The translations under genes were made by a program, and so were the position numbers. From positions 124,001 through 188,000 of the forward strand of contig NC_021291.1 in assembly GCF_000319575.2 (NCBI RefSeq): DNA of 64,000 nucleotides, written 5' to 3'. The notes under the pieces were generated by a model. That model made no database searches, was not told the DNA's origin, and was given only the letters and a program-made list of their open reading frames with translations. Source of the DNA: Spiribacter salinus M19-40 (lineage in GTDB: Bacteria > Pseudomonadota > Gammaproteobacteria > Nitrococcales > Nitrococcaceae). Below, piece after piece: positions 10,868-20,017 of the stretch (within the stretch, counting starts at the first letter, position 1; each line of letters starts with the position of its first letter).

Positions 10868-11787
10868 GCATGGCCGATCGCGACGGTTTTATCTGGATGG
10901 ATGGCGAGATGGTGCCCTGGCGCGATGCGCAAGTGCATGTGCTCACCCATACGCTGCACTATGGCCTCGGCGCCTTTGAGGGGATTCGAGCCTACAACAC
11001 GGAGCGCGGCCCCGCGATCTTCCGTCTGCCAGAGCATGTGCGTCGGCTGTTCGACTCCACCAAGATTCTCGGGATGACACTGCCGTGGTCTCAGGCGCAG
11101 GTCATCGAGGCCTGTTGTGAGGCCGTCCGGAGCAATCACCTCGAGAGCGGTTACATCCGCCCAATGGCCTTCTACGGCGCCGAGAGTATGGGGCTGCGGG
11201 CTGATGACTTGCAGACCCATCTGATTGTGGCGGCCTGGAGCTGGGGCTCCTACATGGGCGAAGAGAACATGGCCCGCGGTATTCGCGTGCGCACCTCTTC
11301 GTTTACGCGCCATCATGTCAATATCGCGATGTGCCGGGCGAAGGCCAATGGCCAGTACATCAATTCCATGATGGCGCTCCAGGAAGCGGTCGCCTGCGGT
11401 TACGATGAAGCGCTGCTGCTCGATCCGGAAGGATTCGTTGCCGAGGGCTCCGGTGAGAATTTCTTCCTCATCCGCGATGGGGTGATTCACACGCCTGAGC
11501 TGCACTCGGCGCTTGCGGGCGTGACCCGGGATGCCATTTTGTCCATTGCCCGAGAGGCAGGCTACGAAGTGCGTGAGCGGCGCATCACTCGGGATGAGGT
11601 CTATGTCTGTGATGAGGCATTCTTCACGGGCACGGCTGCCGAAGTGACGCCGATTCGTGAGCTGGATGGCCGAGTGATCGGTGAGGGCCAGCGCGGTCCG
11701 ATCACCACCGACATTCAGAGTCGATTTTTTGCCCTGGTGGAAGGCCGGGCGGACGCCTCTCACGCCTGGCTGACTTTGGTCAATTAA
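10864..11787 (+). CDS. ilvE: Branched-chain amino acid aminotransferase
   Basis: PLP enzyme transferring the amino group between glutamate and the keto acids of valine, leucine and isoleucine. The 307 residues are of fold-type IV: HYGLGAFEGIRAY near the N terminus, the PLP lysine in CRAKANGQYINSM, and EGSGENFFLIRDG. It overlaps glnE by 4 bp, a common gammaproteobacterial pairing. IlvE rather than D-amino acid transaminase is favoured by the length and the HYGLGAFEGIR motif. Confidence 0.96.
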   Translation: MSMADRDGFIWMDGEMVPWRDAQVHVLTHTLHYGLGAFEGIRAYNTERGPAIFRLPEHVRRLFDSTKILGMTLPWSQAQVIEACCEAVRSNHLESGYIRPMAFYGAESMGLRADDLQTHLIVAAWSWGSYMGEENMARGIRVRTSSFTRHHVNIAMCRAKANGQYINSMMALQEAVACGYDEALLLDPEGFVAEGSGENFFLIRDGVIHTPELHSALAGVTRDAILSIAREAGYEVRERRITRDEVYVCDEAFFTGTAAEVTPIRELDGRVIGEGQRGPITTDIQSRFFALVEGRADASHAWLTLVN

Positions 11788-11802
11788 GCCAAGGAGGTCC
11801 TG

Positions 11803-12057
11803 GTGCCGGATCCACAGAGTCATGATCGCGACGATCTCATCAAGCCGAACAGCGAAAACCGCTACGAGGTAACGGCAGAGGACCTGCCGCTGTCCTGCCC
11901 GATGCCAGGAATGTATCTGTGGAACAGCCACCCGCGGGTCTACATCCCGATCCACAAAACCGGTCAAGGCAAGTGTATTTATTGCGGTGCGGAGTTCTTT
12001 ATTCGCGACTTCGACCCGAACGACCCGGCGATCGCTGATCACCACCGCCGGGAGTGA
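11803..12057 (+). CDS. Zinc-finger (CHCC-type) domain small protein
   Basis: 84 residues from a GTG start with an almost perfect ribosome site (AAGGAGGT at 11791-11798). The core LSCPMPGMYLWNSHPRVYIP ... GKCIYCGAEF provides C, H, C, C ligands, as in the zf-CHCC family (related to the NADH dehydrogenase 13-kDa subunit). Its role in bacteria is not established. It sits 15 bp after ilvE and its stop overlaps the next start (GTGA), making it the entry to the LPS locus transcript. Confidence 0.82.
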   Translation: MPDPQSHDRDDLIKPNSENRYEVTAEDLPLSCPMPGMYLWNSHPRVYIPIHKTGQGKCIYCGAEFFIRDFDPNDPAIADHHRRE

Positions 12058-12989
12058 GCGCCGTCACCGACCCGTCCAACCAGGTTGAGCCGACGCTTAG
12101 GCGCAGAGGCCGTGCTGTTCACCTGCTGTTGCGGGCATTGTCTATCCTGCCTTTACGCGCCTTGCATGGGCTTGGCTCTGCCGTCGCCTGGTTAAGTATC
12201 AAGCTGGACCGGAAAGACTGGCACATTGCCCGTGTTAACGCGGATCTATGTTTTACCGATTGGTCTGCAGCGCAGCGCCATGCGCTTGCGCGTGCCGCAT
12301 TGCGAGAAAATGCCAAGGGGCTATTTGAGTTAGCGGCGCTTTGGTACTGGCCCGTGGATCGTGTGCTGGGCCTTGTTGAGTCGGTAGAAAATCCTGAGGT
12401 CATTCACGACGCGATGGCCGAGGGGCATGGCTTGTTGGTGATTGCGCCGCATCATGGCGCGTGGGAATTGCTCCAGATGTGGCTCGCACAGCGGGTGCCG
12501 CTACATGCGTTGTATCGGCCACCGCGCTGGCCTGACCTAGAAGCGCTACTGAATCGGGGGCGATCCCGCAGCGGCGCCACGTTCTGGCCTGCTCGCCCAT
12601 CCGGGATTCGTGCGCTGTTCAAGGCCCTCAAGGCGGGCGAGGCGGTTGGGGTGTTACCAGATCAAGTGCCGCCCGGTGAAGGTGTGCTGGTGCCGTTTTT
12701 TGGCCAGCCGGCAAAGACGATGACCCTGTTCGGAAAGATGGCGCATCGCTCGGGCGCACCCGTTGTGATCGGTTGGGCGGAGCGTCTGCCCGACAGCAAA
12801 GGGTTTCGGCTTCACTGGCAACGGGTGACCGCGCCGGTTGATTCTGATGATCCACAGGTCGCCGCCGCGGCGGTCAATCAGGAGATCGAGGCGCTTGTTC
12901 GTCGGTGTCCGGCGCAGTATCAGTGGACTTATCAACGATTCTCGAGACGCGCGACGGGAGAACCGAATCCGTATCGCGAGTTAGCCTGA
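12054..12989 (+). CDS. LpxL/HtrB-type lysophospholipid acyltransferase
   Basis: 311 residues from a GTG start overlapping the previous stop. The family adds secondary acyl chains to Kdo-lipid A at the inner membrane. The catalytic H-x4-E motif is seen in APHHGAWELLQ; VLPDQVPPGEGVLVPFFG is the second family block. A hydrophobic N-terminal segment (about 22-45) would anchor it. It heads an LPS gene run; a second paralogue lies at 19056-19985. Whether it is LpxL, LpxM or another acyltransferase cannot be fixed. Confidence 0.9.
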   Translation: MSAVTDPSNQVEPTLRRRGRAVHLLLRALSILPLRALHGLGSAVAWLSIKLDRKDWHIARVNADLCFTDWSAAQRHALARAALRENAKGLFELAALWYWPVDRVLGLVESVENPEVIHDAMAEGHGLLVIAPHHGAWELLQMWLAQRVPLHALYRPPRWPDLEALLNRGRSRSGATFWPARPSGIRALFKALKAGEAVGVLPDQVPPGEGVLVPFFGQPAKTMTLFGKMAHRSGAPVVIGWAERLPDSKGFRLHWQRVTAPVDSDDPQVAAAAVNQEIEALVRRCPAQYQWTYQRFSRRATGEPNPYRELA

Positions 12990-13002
12990 TTGGGGTTTTC
13001 CT

Positions 13003-13908
13003 ATGAATCCTCGCTGTCTTTTTTGCGTGTTTTCCTACAATCGGGGCCGTTTTCTGGAAAACTGCATTGAGTCTCTCGAAGCCTGCGTGCCTTTCGCTGA
13101 TATAGCGATATTTGATGACGCCAGTAACGATGGCGAGACCGTGGCGATACTGGAGCGGCTCTCACAGAAAGTGCCCGTGATTCAGCCAGGTAGTGTGTCA
13201 TCGCGCAAGGTCGGTGGCCTTTACGACAACATGCAATCGGCTTTGGATTATGCGCAGTCGTACGATCTGGTTTGCTTCGTGCAGGATGACACGCAAGTTG
13301 TCAGATCGGTCAGTCCAGAAGAGCTTGCTGAGATAAACGGTTTATTCGAGAGTGATCAGCGCCTGGGCTTTGTGCATCCGGCGTTTTTGCGCGGCATCAA
13401 CCGATCACGGGATCAGAAGAGCCTGAACTATCAGAGCGCGACCAGGACCTATCGACGAGGGCAGACCAAACAAAGTGCGGGGACTTACTTCTCTGCGATA
13501 TTGATCGCCAAGCCATCCCGATTGAACGAGCATGAGTGGAGATTTTCACGGTCTGAGCCGGCTAACGACCAGCAGGCCATGGGTGTCTTTGAAAAGATGG
13601 CGTATCTGCATGCCCCCTTTGTGATGTGGTTGCCTGAGGTCCCGGTTTATCGTGGCAAACGCAAGACGCTTGCATTGCGCTTAGCAGAGCAGATCAGGGC
13701 CGTTGGCCTGCACCCGTTTAAAACAATGGATGACGCGGAGTCTGAGGCGTTCAAGCGCAGGCCCTCAAGTGATCTGCCGATTGCAGAAGACTTTTTGACG
13801 ATCTCGACGCAGGCAGTGATAAAACCCTGGCGATACCATCCGTTGCAGAAAGCGCGATTCCTCAAGATGCTGAATAACGTGGAACTAGCTCTGAGGAAGC
13901 GCCTGTGA
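13003..13908 (+). CDS. Glycosyltransferase (GT-A fold, GT2-like)
   Basis: 301 residues starting MNPRCLFCVFSYNRGRFLEN, the nucleotide-sugar binding start of GT2-like enzymes. FDDASNDG (around residue 39) and the DxD-like VQDDTQ (around 94) are the usual donor and metal sites. It likely adds a core sugar to LPS, given neighbours with acyltransferase, other glycosyltransferases and ligase. The 3' end overlaps the next gene by 4 bp. Acceptor and sugar are unknown. Confidence 0.82.
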   Translation: MNPRCLFCVFSYNRGRFLENCIESLEACVPFADIAIFDDASNDGETVAILERLSQKVPVIQPGSVSSRKVGGLYDNMQSALDYAQSYDLVCFVQDDTQVVRSVSPEELAEINGLFESDQRLGFVHPAFLRGINRSRDQKSLNYQSATRTYRRGQTKQSAGTYFSAILIAKPSRLNEHEWRFSRSEPANDQQAMGVFEKMAYLHAPFVMWLPEVPVYRGKRKTLALRLAEQIRAVGLHPFKTMDDAESEAFKRRPSSDLPIAEDFLTISTQAVIKPWRYHPLQKARFLKMLNNVELALRKRL

Positions 13909-15119
13909 GTCCTTCGAGTGATGAACAACGCGACATCCATATGGTGGTTGTCGAGCTGCATTACCACAGCGATGTCATTCAGAACTTATTAACCGTCCTT
14001 AGCCATGCGCGGTTTCGGGTGACGCTGCTTACCGTGCCGGAGGTATTAGACCGCGTCTACTTGCCGCCGGCGGTCTACGCAAATGTGACCACGCGATGCA
14101 AGCATGCAACGCAGACCATGCGTGAGTTTATCGCTCAAGCCAGACCGGTCCTCGCCTCCGCAGATCTGGTCTACTTCAATACCGTCCGCGCGTTCTGGAA
14201 GGATTTGAGTTCGGCGACCGCAAGCACGTTGTCTATGGTTCGGGTGCATAACGTCCATGGGGACCTGGCACCAATCGCGTCGTTTTATCGGCCAATGACG
14301 CGGCTCCCGGCCCTCGCCAGCCATCTCATAAGAAAGTCCGTCATTGGGAATGAATATCGAGATCGCGCCGAATTTTTCGAAACGGTCGATTATCTGATGC
14401 TCCCCAACGAGCCCATCACAGAATATGTACAAAGCAAGGGTTTTGTGGCGGATCAAAAAATCGCAGCGCCCGTGCTGCCGTTTGGTTATCTGAGCGAGCC
14501 GAGACAACATCGGTCGGGTAGCACCCGCGAAAGGGTCACGATCGCGATTACCGGACAGGTGACAAAAAATAAGAAAGACTATGGCTTGGTTCGGAAGGCT
14601 ATTGAGCGGTCGCTTCAAAAAATGGATCACCCATTGAGGCTCGTCCTTCTGGGCCGTGCGTCCGACAAGCAGGCTTTGCAGGTTGTTCAGTCCTTCAGGG
14701 GGCTTGAGTCACCGATGTTCGAGTTGGTTTCGTACCAAAGCCATGTCCCGGCGCCAGAATTTGAAAAACAAATGGCAGAGGTGGACTTCCTGCTTGCCCC
14801 GATCCACATCGAAACACGGTACCGGCAATACCAGGAGATTTACGGGAAGAGCAAGATGTCGGGCTTGGAGAATGACCTGCTGCAGGCACGCAAGCCCTGT
14901 CTGGTAACTGCCCGGTATCGTGTGCCTGAGCCGATGGAAGGGGTCGTTGACTATTTTGAAGCAACGCCAGAGGGCTTGTCCGAGGCGCTCATCGATTGGG
15001 TGAACAATCGACGTTACGAAGCACTCGCGGACAACTTCGATCAGCTGAGTCATTACCGGCCAGAAAAGATTGCGGCGCGATTTTATGACGTCGTTCAGCG
15101 CCTGGTTACGAGTGGATAG
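13905..15119 (+). CDS. Glycosyltransferase-like protein (GT-B type suspected)
   Basis: 404 residues from a GTG that overlaps the previous stop. There is no GT-A DxD block at the N terminus. A Rossmann-like start (DIHMVVVELHYHSDVIQNLL), a middle segment RERVTIAITGQVTKNKKDYG and a C-terminal block (PLRLVLLGRAS ... VDFLLAPIHIE) resemble the two-domain GT-B layout of GT1/GT4 enzymes. Position inside the LPS locus supports sugar transfer to the core. The subfamily call is inference. Confidence 0.65.
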   Translation: MSPSSDEQRDIHMVVVELHYHSDVIQNLLTVLSHARFRVTLLTVPEVLDRVYLPPAVYANVTTRCKHATQTMREFIAQARPVLASADLVYFNTVRAFWKDLSSATASTLSMVRVHNVHGDLAPIASFYRPMTRLPALASHLIRKSVIGNEYRDRAEFFETVDYLMLPNEPITEYVQSKGFVADQKIAAPVLPFGYLSEPRQHRSGSTRERVTIAITGQVTKNKKDYGLVRKAIERSLQKMDHPLRLVLLGRASDKQALQVVQSFRGLESPMFELVSYQSHVPAPEFEKQMAEVDFLLAPIHIETRYRQYQEIYGKSKMSGLENDLLQARKPCLVTARYRVPEPMEGVVDYFEATPEGLSEALIDWVNNRRYEALADNFDQLSHYRPEKIAARFYDVVQRLVTSG

Positions 15120-15126
15120 GTTCGCC

Positions 15127-16002
15127 ATGATGACATCGGCCCAAATCGCTTTCTTCCGGCTGGCCGCATCGGGCCTGTTGCCCCCGTCTTTGTTTGGGCC
15201 GACGGTTCCCGCAGGCACAGAGAGGGCAGCGCGCTCGGGCCGATTGCGGATCGAGGTGGTCACCCACTGTTGGGCGTACTCGCACTTTTTAGCTTATCAA
15301 CTGAGCTCGCTGGTGCTTTTCCCACCGCGGGACGCGGATATTACCGTAACGGTGTTTTTTAGCCCGGAGGATCGTGAGACCGTTCAAGTCCTCGACTACT
15401 TCGATCAATATCAGGTGCCTGGCGTCAGCTGGAACTGGCAGAGCGTGCCCAAAAACGCGTTATTTCGCCGGGGTATCGGTAGGAACAGGGCGGCGCTCGA
15501 GACGAAAGCGGACTGGGTCTGGTTTACGGATTGCGATGTGATGTTTCGCCAGGGTTGCTTCGATTCGCTGGCGCATGCGCTGCAGGGTCGGCGGGATACG
15601 CTTGTCTATCCAGAGAGAGAGCATGCGACCGACTTGCTGGGGGACGAATCACCGCTTATCCGGCGTGATGCTGCGCCACTGCAGCTGCAGGATGTTGATC
15701 CGGCCGAGTTCGCGCCACGACCTTTGAGCAAGGCGACCGGCCCCTTCCAGATCACCCATGGTGATGTATGCCGAGCCGTCGGCTATTGCCGTGATATTCG
15801 GGTGTTGCAAGCGCCAGCGGAGAAATTCGCGAAATGTCATGAGGACCGGGTGTATCGGTGGTTGCTACAGTCATCGGGCACGGCTGTCCCCGTCCAGGGA
15901 GTCTATCGTCTAAGGCATGCCTCAAAGGGGCGTTATGGCGGGCGTGCGGTTGAGCGAAAGGCCAGAATGTGGATTCGGTCCCTTCAAGCCCGGCTGAAAT
16001 AG
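15127..16002 (+). CDS. Glycosyltransferase family 2-like protein
   Basis: 291 residues if translation starts at the ATG at 15127, 7 bp after the previous stop; a TTG at 15070 inside the previous gene is less likely. RLRIEVVTHCWAYSHFLAYQ opens the domain; FTDCDVMF is a DxD-type metal site after a Trp-rich strand; the C-terminal EDRVYRWLLQSSG helix is usual in bacterial GT-A enzymes. Likely an LPS core transferase by context. Donor and acceptor unknown. Confidence 0.75.
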   Translation: MMTSAQIAFFRLAASGLLPPSLFGPTVPAGTERAARSGRLRIEVVTHCWAYSHFLAYQLSSLVLFPPRDADITVTVFFSPEDRETVQVLDYFDQYQVPGVSWNWQSVPKNALFRRGIGRNRAALETKADWVWFTDCDVMFRQGCFDSLAHALQGRRDTLVYPEREHATDLLGDESPLIRRDAAPLQLQDVDPAEFAPRPLSKATGPFQITHGDVCRAVGYCRDIRVLQAPAEKFAKCHEDRVYRWLLQSSGTAVPVQGVYRLRHASKGRYGGRAVERKARMWIRSLQARLK

Positions 16003-16014
16003 GCCATTACCGCG

Positions 16015-17280
16015 ATGGGTTCTAGAGCAACCGAGACGCTTCCTTCGCGCGGGCAGGCGTTGCGCGCCCGGGCCTGTCGCGCCGCTGACAGGGTGGATAA
16101 CAAGATATCGGCCCTGTTCGTTATCTGGCTATGTCTTGCGCTCGTCGGGCCGCACCAAGAGTTATACAAGGCATTTTTCCATGTCGTCATCGCGCCCGTT
16201 GTGCTGATGACGTTGCTTGTCGGCCGCCTTAGGTATGTCTTTGATGACCCACTCTTCCGAGTGGCCGCACTATTTCTCTTTTACGCGGCTTTCTCGACCT
16301 TCCTGATCGGGCTTGGGCCAATGTCGGGTCACCTCAGGGCGCTGCGATGGACGGTGGAGCTCTCCTTTTTCTTGCTCGCACTCTGGATGTGGATGCCAAA
16401 GGTTGTCGAGGCGCCAGGCTGGTGGGGGCGATTTCTCTTGGCGCTCACATCGGCCGCGGGTCTACTGGCCATCATCAAGTTCTTGACCTTCGAACAGGAT
16501 CAGGCTCGGCTATCCGGGCTTGGCGGTCTCCATAACCCGATTCACACGGGGTCGGTCCTGTTAACACTGCTGGTTCTGGGAAGCCTTCTACTAAAGCTGG
16601 ACCAGGCGCAGCGTCGGCGTTTTTTTGATCGCTCGCTGCTGATTCTGACGGTGGCCGTGGTGGCCTGCGTGATCTTCTTTTCGAAAAGTCGCGGCCCCAT
16701 GTTGGCGATGGCCGTCTATGGCGTCTACGCCTTCAGTTTTGAAACACGGTTGAGGCATTACGTGGTGCGGGCTGCTCTGCTCGCCCTTGTTTTGGTCGTT
16801 GCGTTCGCGATGGTTGCCGGCGAATGGCCATTGCAGCGTTACATTGAGGGCCTGATTAGTCGCGGTTCCTCTTACCGGCTTGATTTGTGGTGGGGCTATT
16901 TGGCCTACCCGCCGGATTCATGGCTGCTTGGCTTTGGTTTGGGTACCGAGAAATGGCACGTGCCTGCATTTGAGCAGTACTGGGTGCCGAATGGCATCCC
17001 GGCTGGGCACCCGCACAGTATGCTGATCGGTACCCTGGTGGAGACAGGGCTGGTCGGCCTGGGGTTCTTGTGCACCTTGGCGGGGCTTGTTTTATTCAAC
17101 ATCTGGCGATGCCCCAGCAGCCGGAATATCAAGCTATCCCTGCTGGGTGTTTTGATTCTGGTTTTCCTCCTTGGGCTAACATCCGGTCAGGGCGTCATCT
17201 ATTCAGTGAAAACGCATTGGTTGACGATTTGGGTACCTGTTTTGTTCGTGTGGTTTTGGTGCAGGAGAAGTGAGATTTAG
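16015..17280 (+). CDS. O-antigen ligase/polymerase family membrane protein (WaaL-like)
   Basis: 421 residues with about 10-12 hydrophobic helices. A large periplasmic loop in the second half holds LWWGYLAYPPDSWLLGFGLG and GHPHSMLIGTLVETGLVG, the conserved His-containing block of the Wzy_C/WaaL superfamily. These enzymes transfer O-antigen from undecaprenyl carrier to lipid A-core, or polymerise it. No Wzx, Wzz or nucleotide-sugar genes are nearby, so core ligation or modification is the better guess. It ends the rightward LPS run. Confidence 0.85.
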   Translation: MGSRATETLPSRGQALRARACRAADRVDNKISALFVIWLCLALVGPHQELYKAFFHVVIAPVVLMTLLVGRLRYVFDDPLFRVAALFLFYAAFSTFLIGLGPMSGHLRALRWTVELSFFLLALWMWMPKVVEAPGWWGRFLLALTSAAGLLAIIKFLTFEQDQARLSGLGGLHNPIHTGSVLLTLLVLGSLLLKLDQAQRRRFFDRSLLILTVAVVACVIFFSKSRGPMLAMAVYGVYAFSFETRLRHYVVRAALLALVLVVAFAMVAGEWPLQRYIEGLISRGSSYRLDLWWGYLAYPPDSWLLGFGLGTEKWHVPAFEQYWVPNGIPAGHPHSMLIGTLVETGLVGLGFLCTLAGLVLFNIWRCPSSRNIKLSLLGVLILVFLLGLTSGQGVIYSVKTHWLTIWVPVLFVWFWCRRSEI

Positions 17281-17359
17281 ACCCGCAGTTCTATCCGTAG
17301 AAAGTCATAAAAATAATTTTGAATAAAAACCTAGGGAAATCCTCTTTTGGGCACAATCG

Positions 17360-18118
17360 TTATTGATCAAATTCTATTGGTCGAATTTTGGTGCAGGCGA
17401 TGAAGCAGATCCGTGCCAAAATAAACCGAGGCAACGTTCTGATATTGACAGGATGAGAGCGTTTTGAGGGTGCTTGCGATGCGTTACGTTTCCAGTGTTC
17501 TTTCTCTGGATCAAATAGCTCGCTCCGCATGCTTTTCCCTTTACCTTCCGGCAATCTTGTGGAAATAAGGTCCGTTATTTCGTTTGTTTTCTCGCATAAA
17601 TCGCGATACCTGATCACTGTGCACTTTTGAGGATGCTGGCGTTTTAATTGATATGTTTTGCGCCAATATTTTATGCAGCGAATAAGATTGCGCGGCCAGG
17701 GTCTTGAGTTCCATGGGACATTACTGAGCGATTCTATCACATCAAAGAAATCGCGAACTATTACTACACAATAGATTTTGGAGTCATTTTTTAAAAGATC
17801 TGAGAAAACAGTGAGGTGCGCTGGTGTTTTTTCACCAATTATATCGCTATCACCAATTAGGCAACTGAGCAATTTGCGGAATGCGGGGCGCCCTTTTGGC
17901 TGGTCGCGAATTTCTCGATAGGCAGCTGCGAGTTTGGGGTTTTCTTTTACTGCGTCTGGCAGTTGGTTCCAACAAAGGGTTCCATGTTTATCGTAGGCCG
18001 CAGTAAAGTAATGGGTCTCTGGCGCAAATGGTACATTAAGCGCTTCTGATGTGAGCCGGCTAAGAAGTGTTGTTCCCGAGCGGGGCATTCCGCCAATCAG
18101 TATCAATGGCTTATCCAT
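17360..18118 (-). CDS. Sulfotransferase family protein, AT-rich, likely acquired
   Basis: 252 residues. The PAPS 5'-phosphosulfate loop GGMPRSGTTLLSRL sits at residues 8-21 and the 3'-phosphate block VVIVRDFFDVIESL lies near 120. These identify a PAPS-dependent sulfotransferase, which would place sulfate on a carbohydrate or similar acceptor. Base composition differs sharply from its neighbours: two 60-base lines counted (from 17581 and 17761) are 47% and 33% G+C. It lies between the ligase-like gene and a glycosyltransferase, so sulfation of LPS core or O-antigen is plausible but unproven. Confidence 0.85.
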   Translation of the reverse strand: MDKPLILIGGMPRSGTTLLSRLTSEALNVPFAPETHYFTAAYDKHGTLCWNQLPDAVKENPKLAAAYREIRDQPKGRPAFRKLLSCLIGDSDIIGEKTPAHLTVFSDLLKNDSKIYCVVIVRDFFDVIESLSNVPWNSRPWPRNLIRCIKYWRKTYQLKRQHPQKCTVIRYRDLCEKTNEITDLISTRLPEGKGKSMRSELFDPEKEHWKRNASQAPSKRSHPVNIRTLPRFILARICFIACTKIRPIEFDQ

Positions 18119-18190
18119 TAGCAGTGGCTCCGCTCCCTAGTGGATAAGCAGATTAATGGGGTCCAAGTTTCGGGCTGCATGCAAAATCCC

Positions 18191-19030
18191 CTACTTTTCG
18201 GTGTTCTCTTGGGCGTCATCAAGCTGGGAAATGCCATAGTCCGTTCGGACGATTTTATGGCTTTCGGTGCGCTGACGCATGGCTTTGTTGGCCGCGACGG
18301 TCTGCGGGTCGGAGTAGCCCCGTTCATGGTGTAGATGCAGCACGATGGCGTTGTAGCGCACATGTTTTGGTTTAACCCCATAGTTCGCCAAGCGAACCCC
18401 GAATTCTCTGTCGAGGCCGCCCCAGGCCATGCGCTCATCAAACCCGTTGGTGGCCATAATGTCCGAGCGCCACGCCGAGCCGTTGGAGCCTTTGAAATTA
18501 CACTTGGTTGGCGTCAGTGCGTTGTAGAGGCGAGCGGTTACTGGGCCTGCGGTGAGTTTGGCGTTTTTGTAACTGCTCGGCAGGCCGTTCGCTTTTAGCC
18601 AAGCGAGGTCGAAACATTGGCCGCTGATGATGTCGGGTTTTGCAATGGCTGCGCTGGTCCGGGGTGGGAGCTTGTGGTACCCGCCCGACAGGTACCGGCC
18701 GGGCCTCGCCTCATTGGCGTGAACGGTGAGAAAATCTGGTCGCGGTATACAGTCGCCGTCGGTGAAGACAATGTACTCAGCGTCGGCTTCCAGGATGGAT
18801 TGATTCAGGATGCGGCATTTTCGGAAACCCTGATCGGGTTGCCAGACATGTTTAATGCGCAGGCCCGTTTCCTGGCGCAGCGTGTCAATCAGCTCACGCG
18901 TCGCTTCCGTCGATCCGTCATCGCCGATGATGATCTCAAAGTCCTTGTGACGCTGGACACTGTACCCCCACAAGACTTTTGCCAGCCATTCGGGGGAGTT
19001 ATAGGTGGTCATGATGACGGAGAGCTTCAT
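18191..19030 (-). CDS. Glycosyltransferase family 2
   Basis: 279 residues. MKLSVIMTTYNSPEWLAKVL and IIIGDDGSTEATRELI form the nucleotide-binding half; VFTDGDCIPRPDFL is the DxD site at about residues 92-105. AWGGLDREFGVRLANYG in the C-terminal half is the GlcNAc/galactosyltransferase-type acceptor block. It runs opposite to the first four LPS transferases, in a leftward group with the LpxL-like and Kdo kinase genes. Probable LPS core transferase; the sugar is unknown. Confidence 0.88.
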   Translation of the reverse strand: MKLSVIMTTYNSPEWLAKVLWGYSVQRHKDFEIIIGDDGSTEATRELIDTLRQETGLRIKHVWQPDQGFRKCRILNQSILEADAEYIVFTDGDCIPRPDFLTVHANEARPGRYLSGGYHKLPPRTSAAIAKPDIISGQCFDLAWLKANGLPSSYKNAKLTAGPVTARLYNALTPTKCNFKGSNGSAWRSDIMATNGFDERMAWGGLDREFGVRLANYGVKPKHVRYNAIVLHLHHERGYSDPQTVAANKAMRQRTESHKIVRTDYGISQLDDAQENTEK

Positions 19031-19055
19031 TCAGGCAACCCGTTAAATCTGATCG

Positions 19056-19985
19056 TTATTTGATTGAGCGCGGGTAAACCGATGGCTCCCCGGGCGGTCG
19101 ATTTTTGAAACGCCGGTGTGCCCATAGATACTGCTCGGGCTTCGCGCGTATTCCTTGCTCAATAATGCCATTCATCCATTGGGCGTCCCGCGTGTCTGAA
19201 CCGGTCGGGAAGCCCTCGAGCGCGGGCTTGAAAGTGACCTCGTAGCCATCCCCCGCGTCGTTAACGTTAAAAAAAATCGGAACGACCTGGGCTTGTGCGA
19301 GCGCCGTCAAGCGGGTGAGGCCGGTCACCGTGGCGGCAGGAACGCCCATGAACGGGACGAAAACACTGCTCCGCGTTCCATAGTCCTGGTCACCCGCGTA
19401 CCAAACTGGCGTGCCGCGCTTGAGCGTTTTAATGATAGCGCGCAGATCATAGCGCGAGAGGGTCTCCACGGGGATGCTGTTGCGACTCTGCACCATCGTT
19501 TGGTCCAGAAGCGGCTGTTTGCGGATCGGTTTGTAGATGACCGCCAGATCCATATTCCGGCCGAGCAAACGGGCGATTAACTCAAGGCATAAGAAGTGCC
19601 CACCGAGCAAAATAACCGGGCGATTCCCGGCTCGCGCTTCGTCAAGATGGTGCTGTCCGCGGATGATGCAGGGGATATCTTCCACCTTTTTACCCCCGAA
19701 CCAGGCCAACGCAATTTCAGCCAGTGCTCTGCCGACATAACGGCTATTCGCGGCCAGGAGTGCCTCGCGTTCCTGGCGCGTTTTCTCCGGGAAGCACACC
19801 TGTAGGTTGTGACGCGCAATGCGTTGGCGCCGCCGCAGAAGGGGTGAGAGGCGGCGGCCAGCGCGCTCACACACTGAAAAAGCGCGCTGCGGCGGCAGGC
19901 GGCTCAGTAGCCATAGAAACCCGATGGTAAGCCACTGACCTGTGTAGCGCAGACGCATGAAGGATTGGGGGTTGCCACTGGTCAC
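19056..19985 (-). CDS. Second LpxL-type lipid A acyltransferase
   Basis: 309 residues from a GTG at 19985; an ATG at 19958 (300 residues, starting MRLRYTGQW) is an equally possible start. H-x4-E motif HFLCLE follows VILLGG; YAGDQDYGTRSSVFVPFMG matches the second conserved block. An N-terminal hydrophobic stretch (TIGFLWLLSRLPP) anchors it in the inner membrane. It likely adds a late acyl chain to Kdo2-lipid A, since Kdo kinase and Kdo transferase genes follow. It is clearly diverged from the paralogue at 12054-12989. Confidence 0.92.
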   Translation of the reverse strand: MTSGNPQSFMRLRYTGQWLTIGFLWLLSRLPPQRAFSVCERAGRRLSPLLRRRQRIARHNLQVCFPEKTRQEREALLAANSRYVGRALAEIALAWFGGKKVEDIPCIIRGQHHLDEARAGNRPVILLGGHFLCLELIARLLGRNMDLAVIYKPIRKQPLLDQTMVQSRNSIPVETLSRYDLRAIIKTLKRGTPVWYAGDQDYGTRSSVFVPFMGVPAATVTGLTRLTALAQAQVVPIFFNVNDAGDGYEVTFKPALEGFPTGSDTRDAQWMNGIIEQGIRAKPEQYLWAHRRFKNRPPGEPSVYPRSIK

Positions 19986-20017
19986 GCTAGAAGTATTCCA
20001 TAAAAGCGGTTCTGCAA

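Noticed and set aside
10714..12045. Leftward open frame of 443 codons across glnE, ilvE and the zinc-finger gene
   Set aside because: It spans three well-supported genes on the other strand and shows no protein family features.
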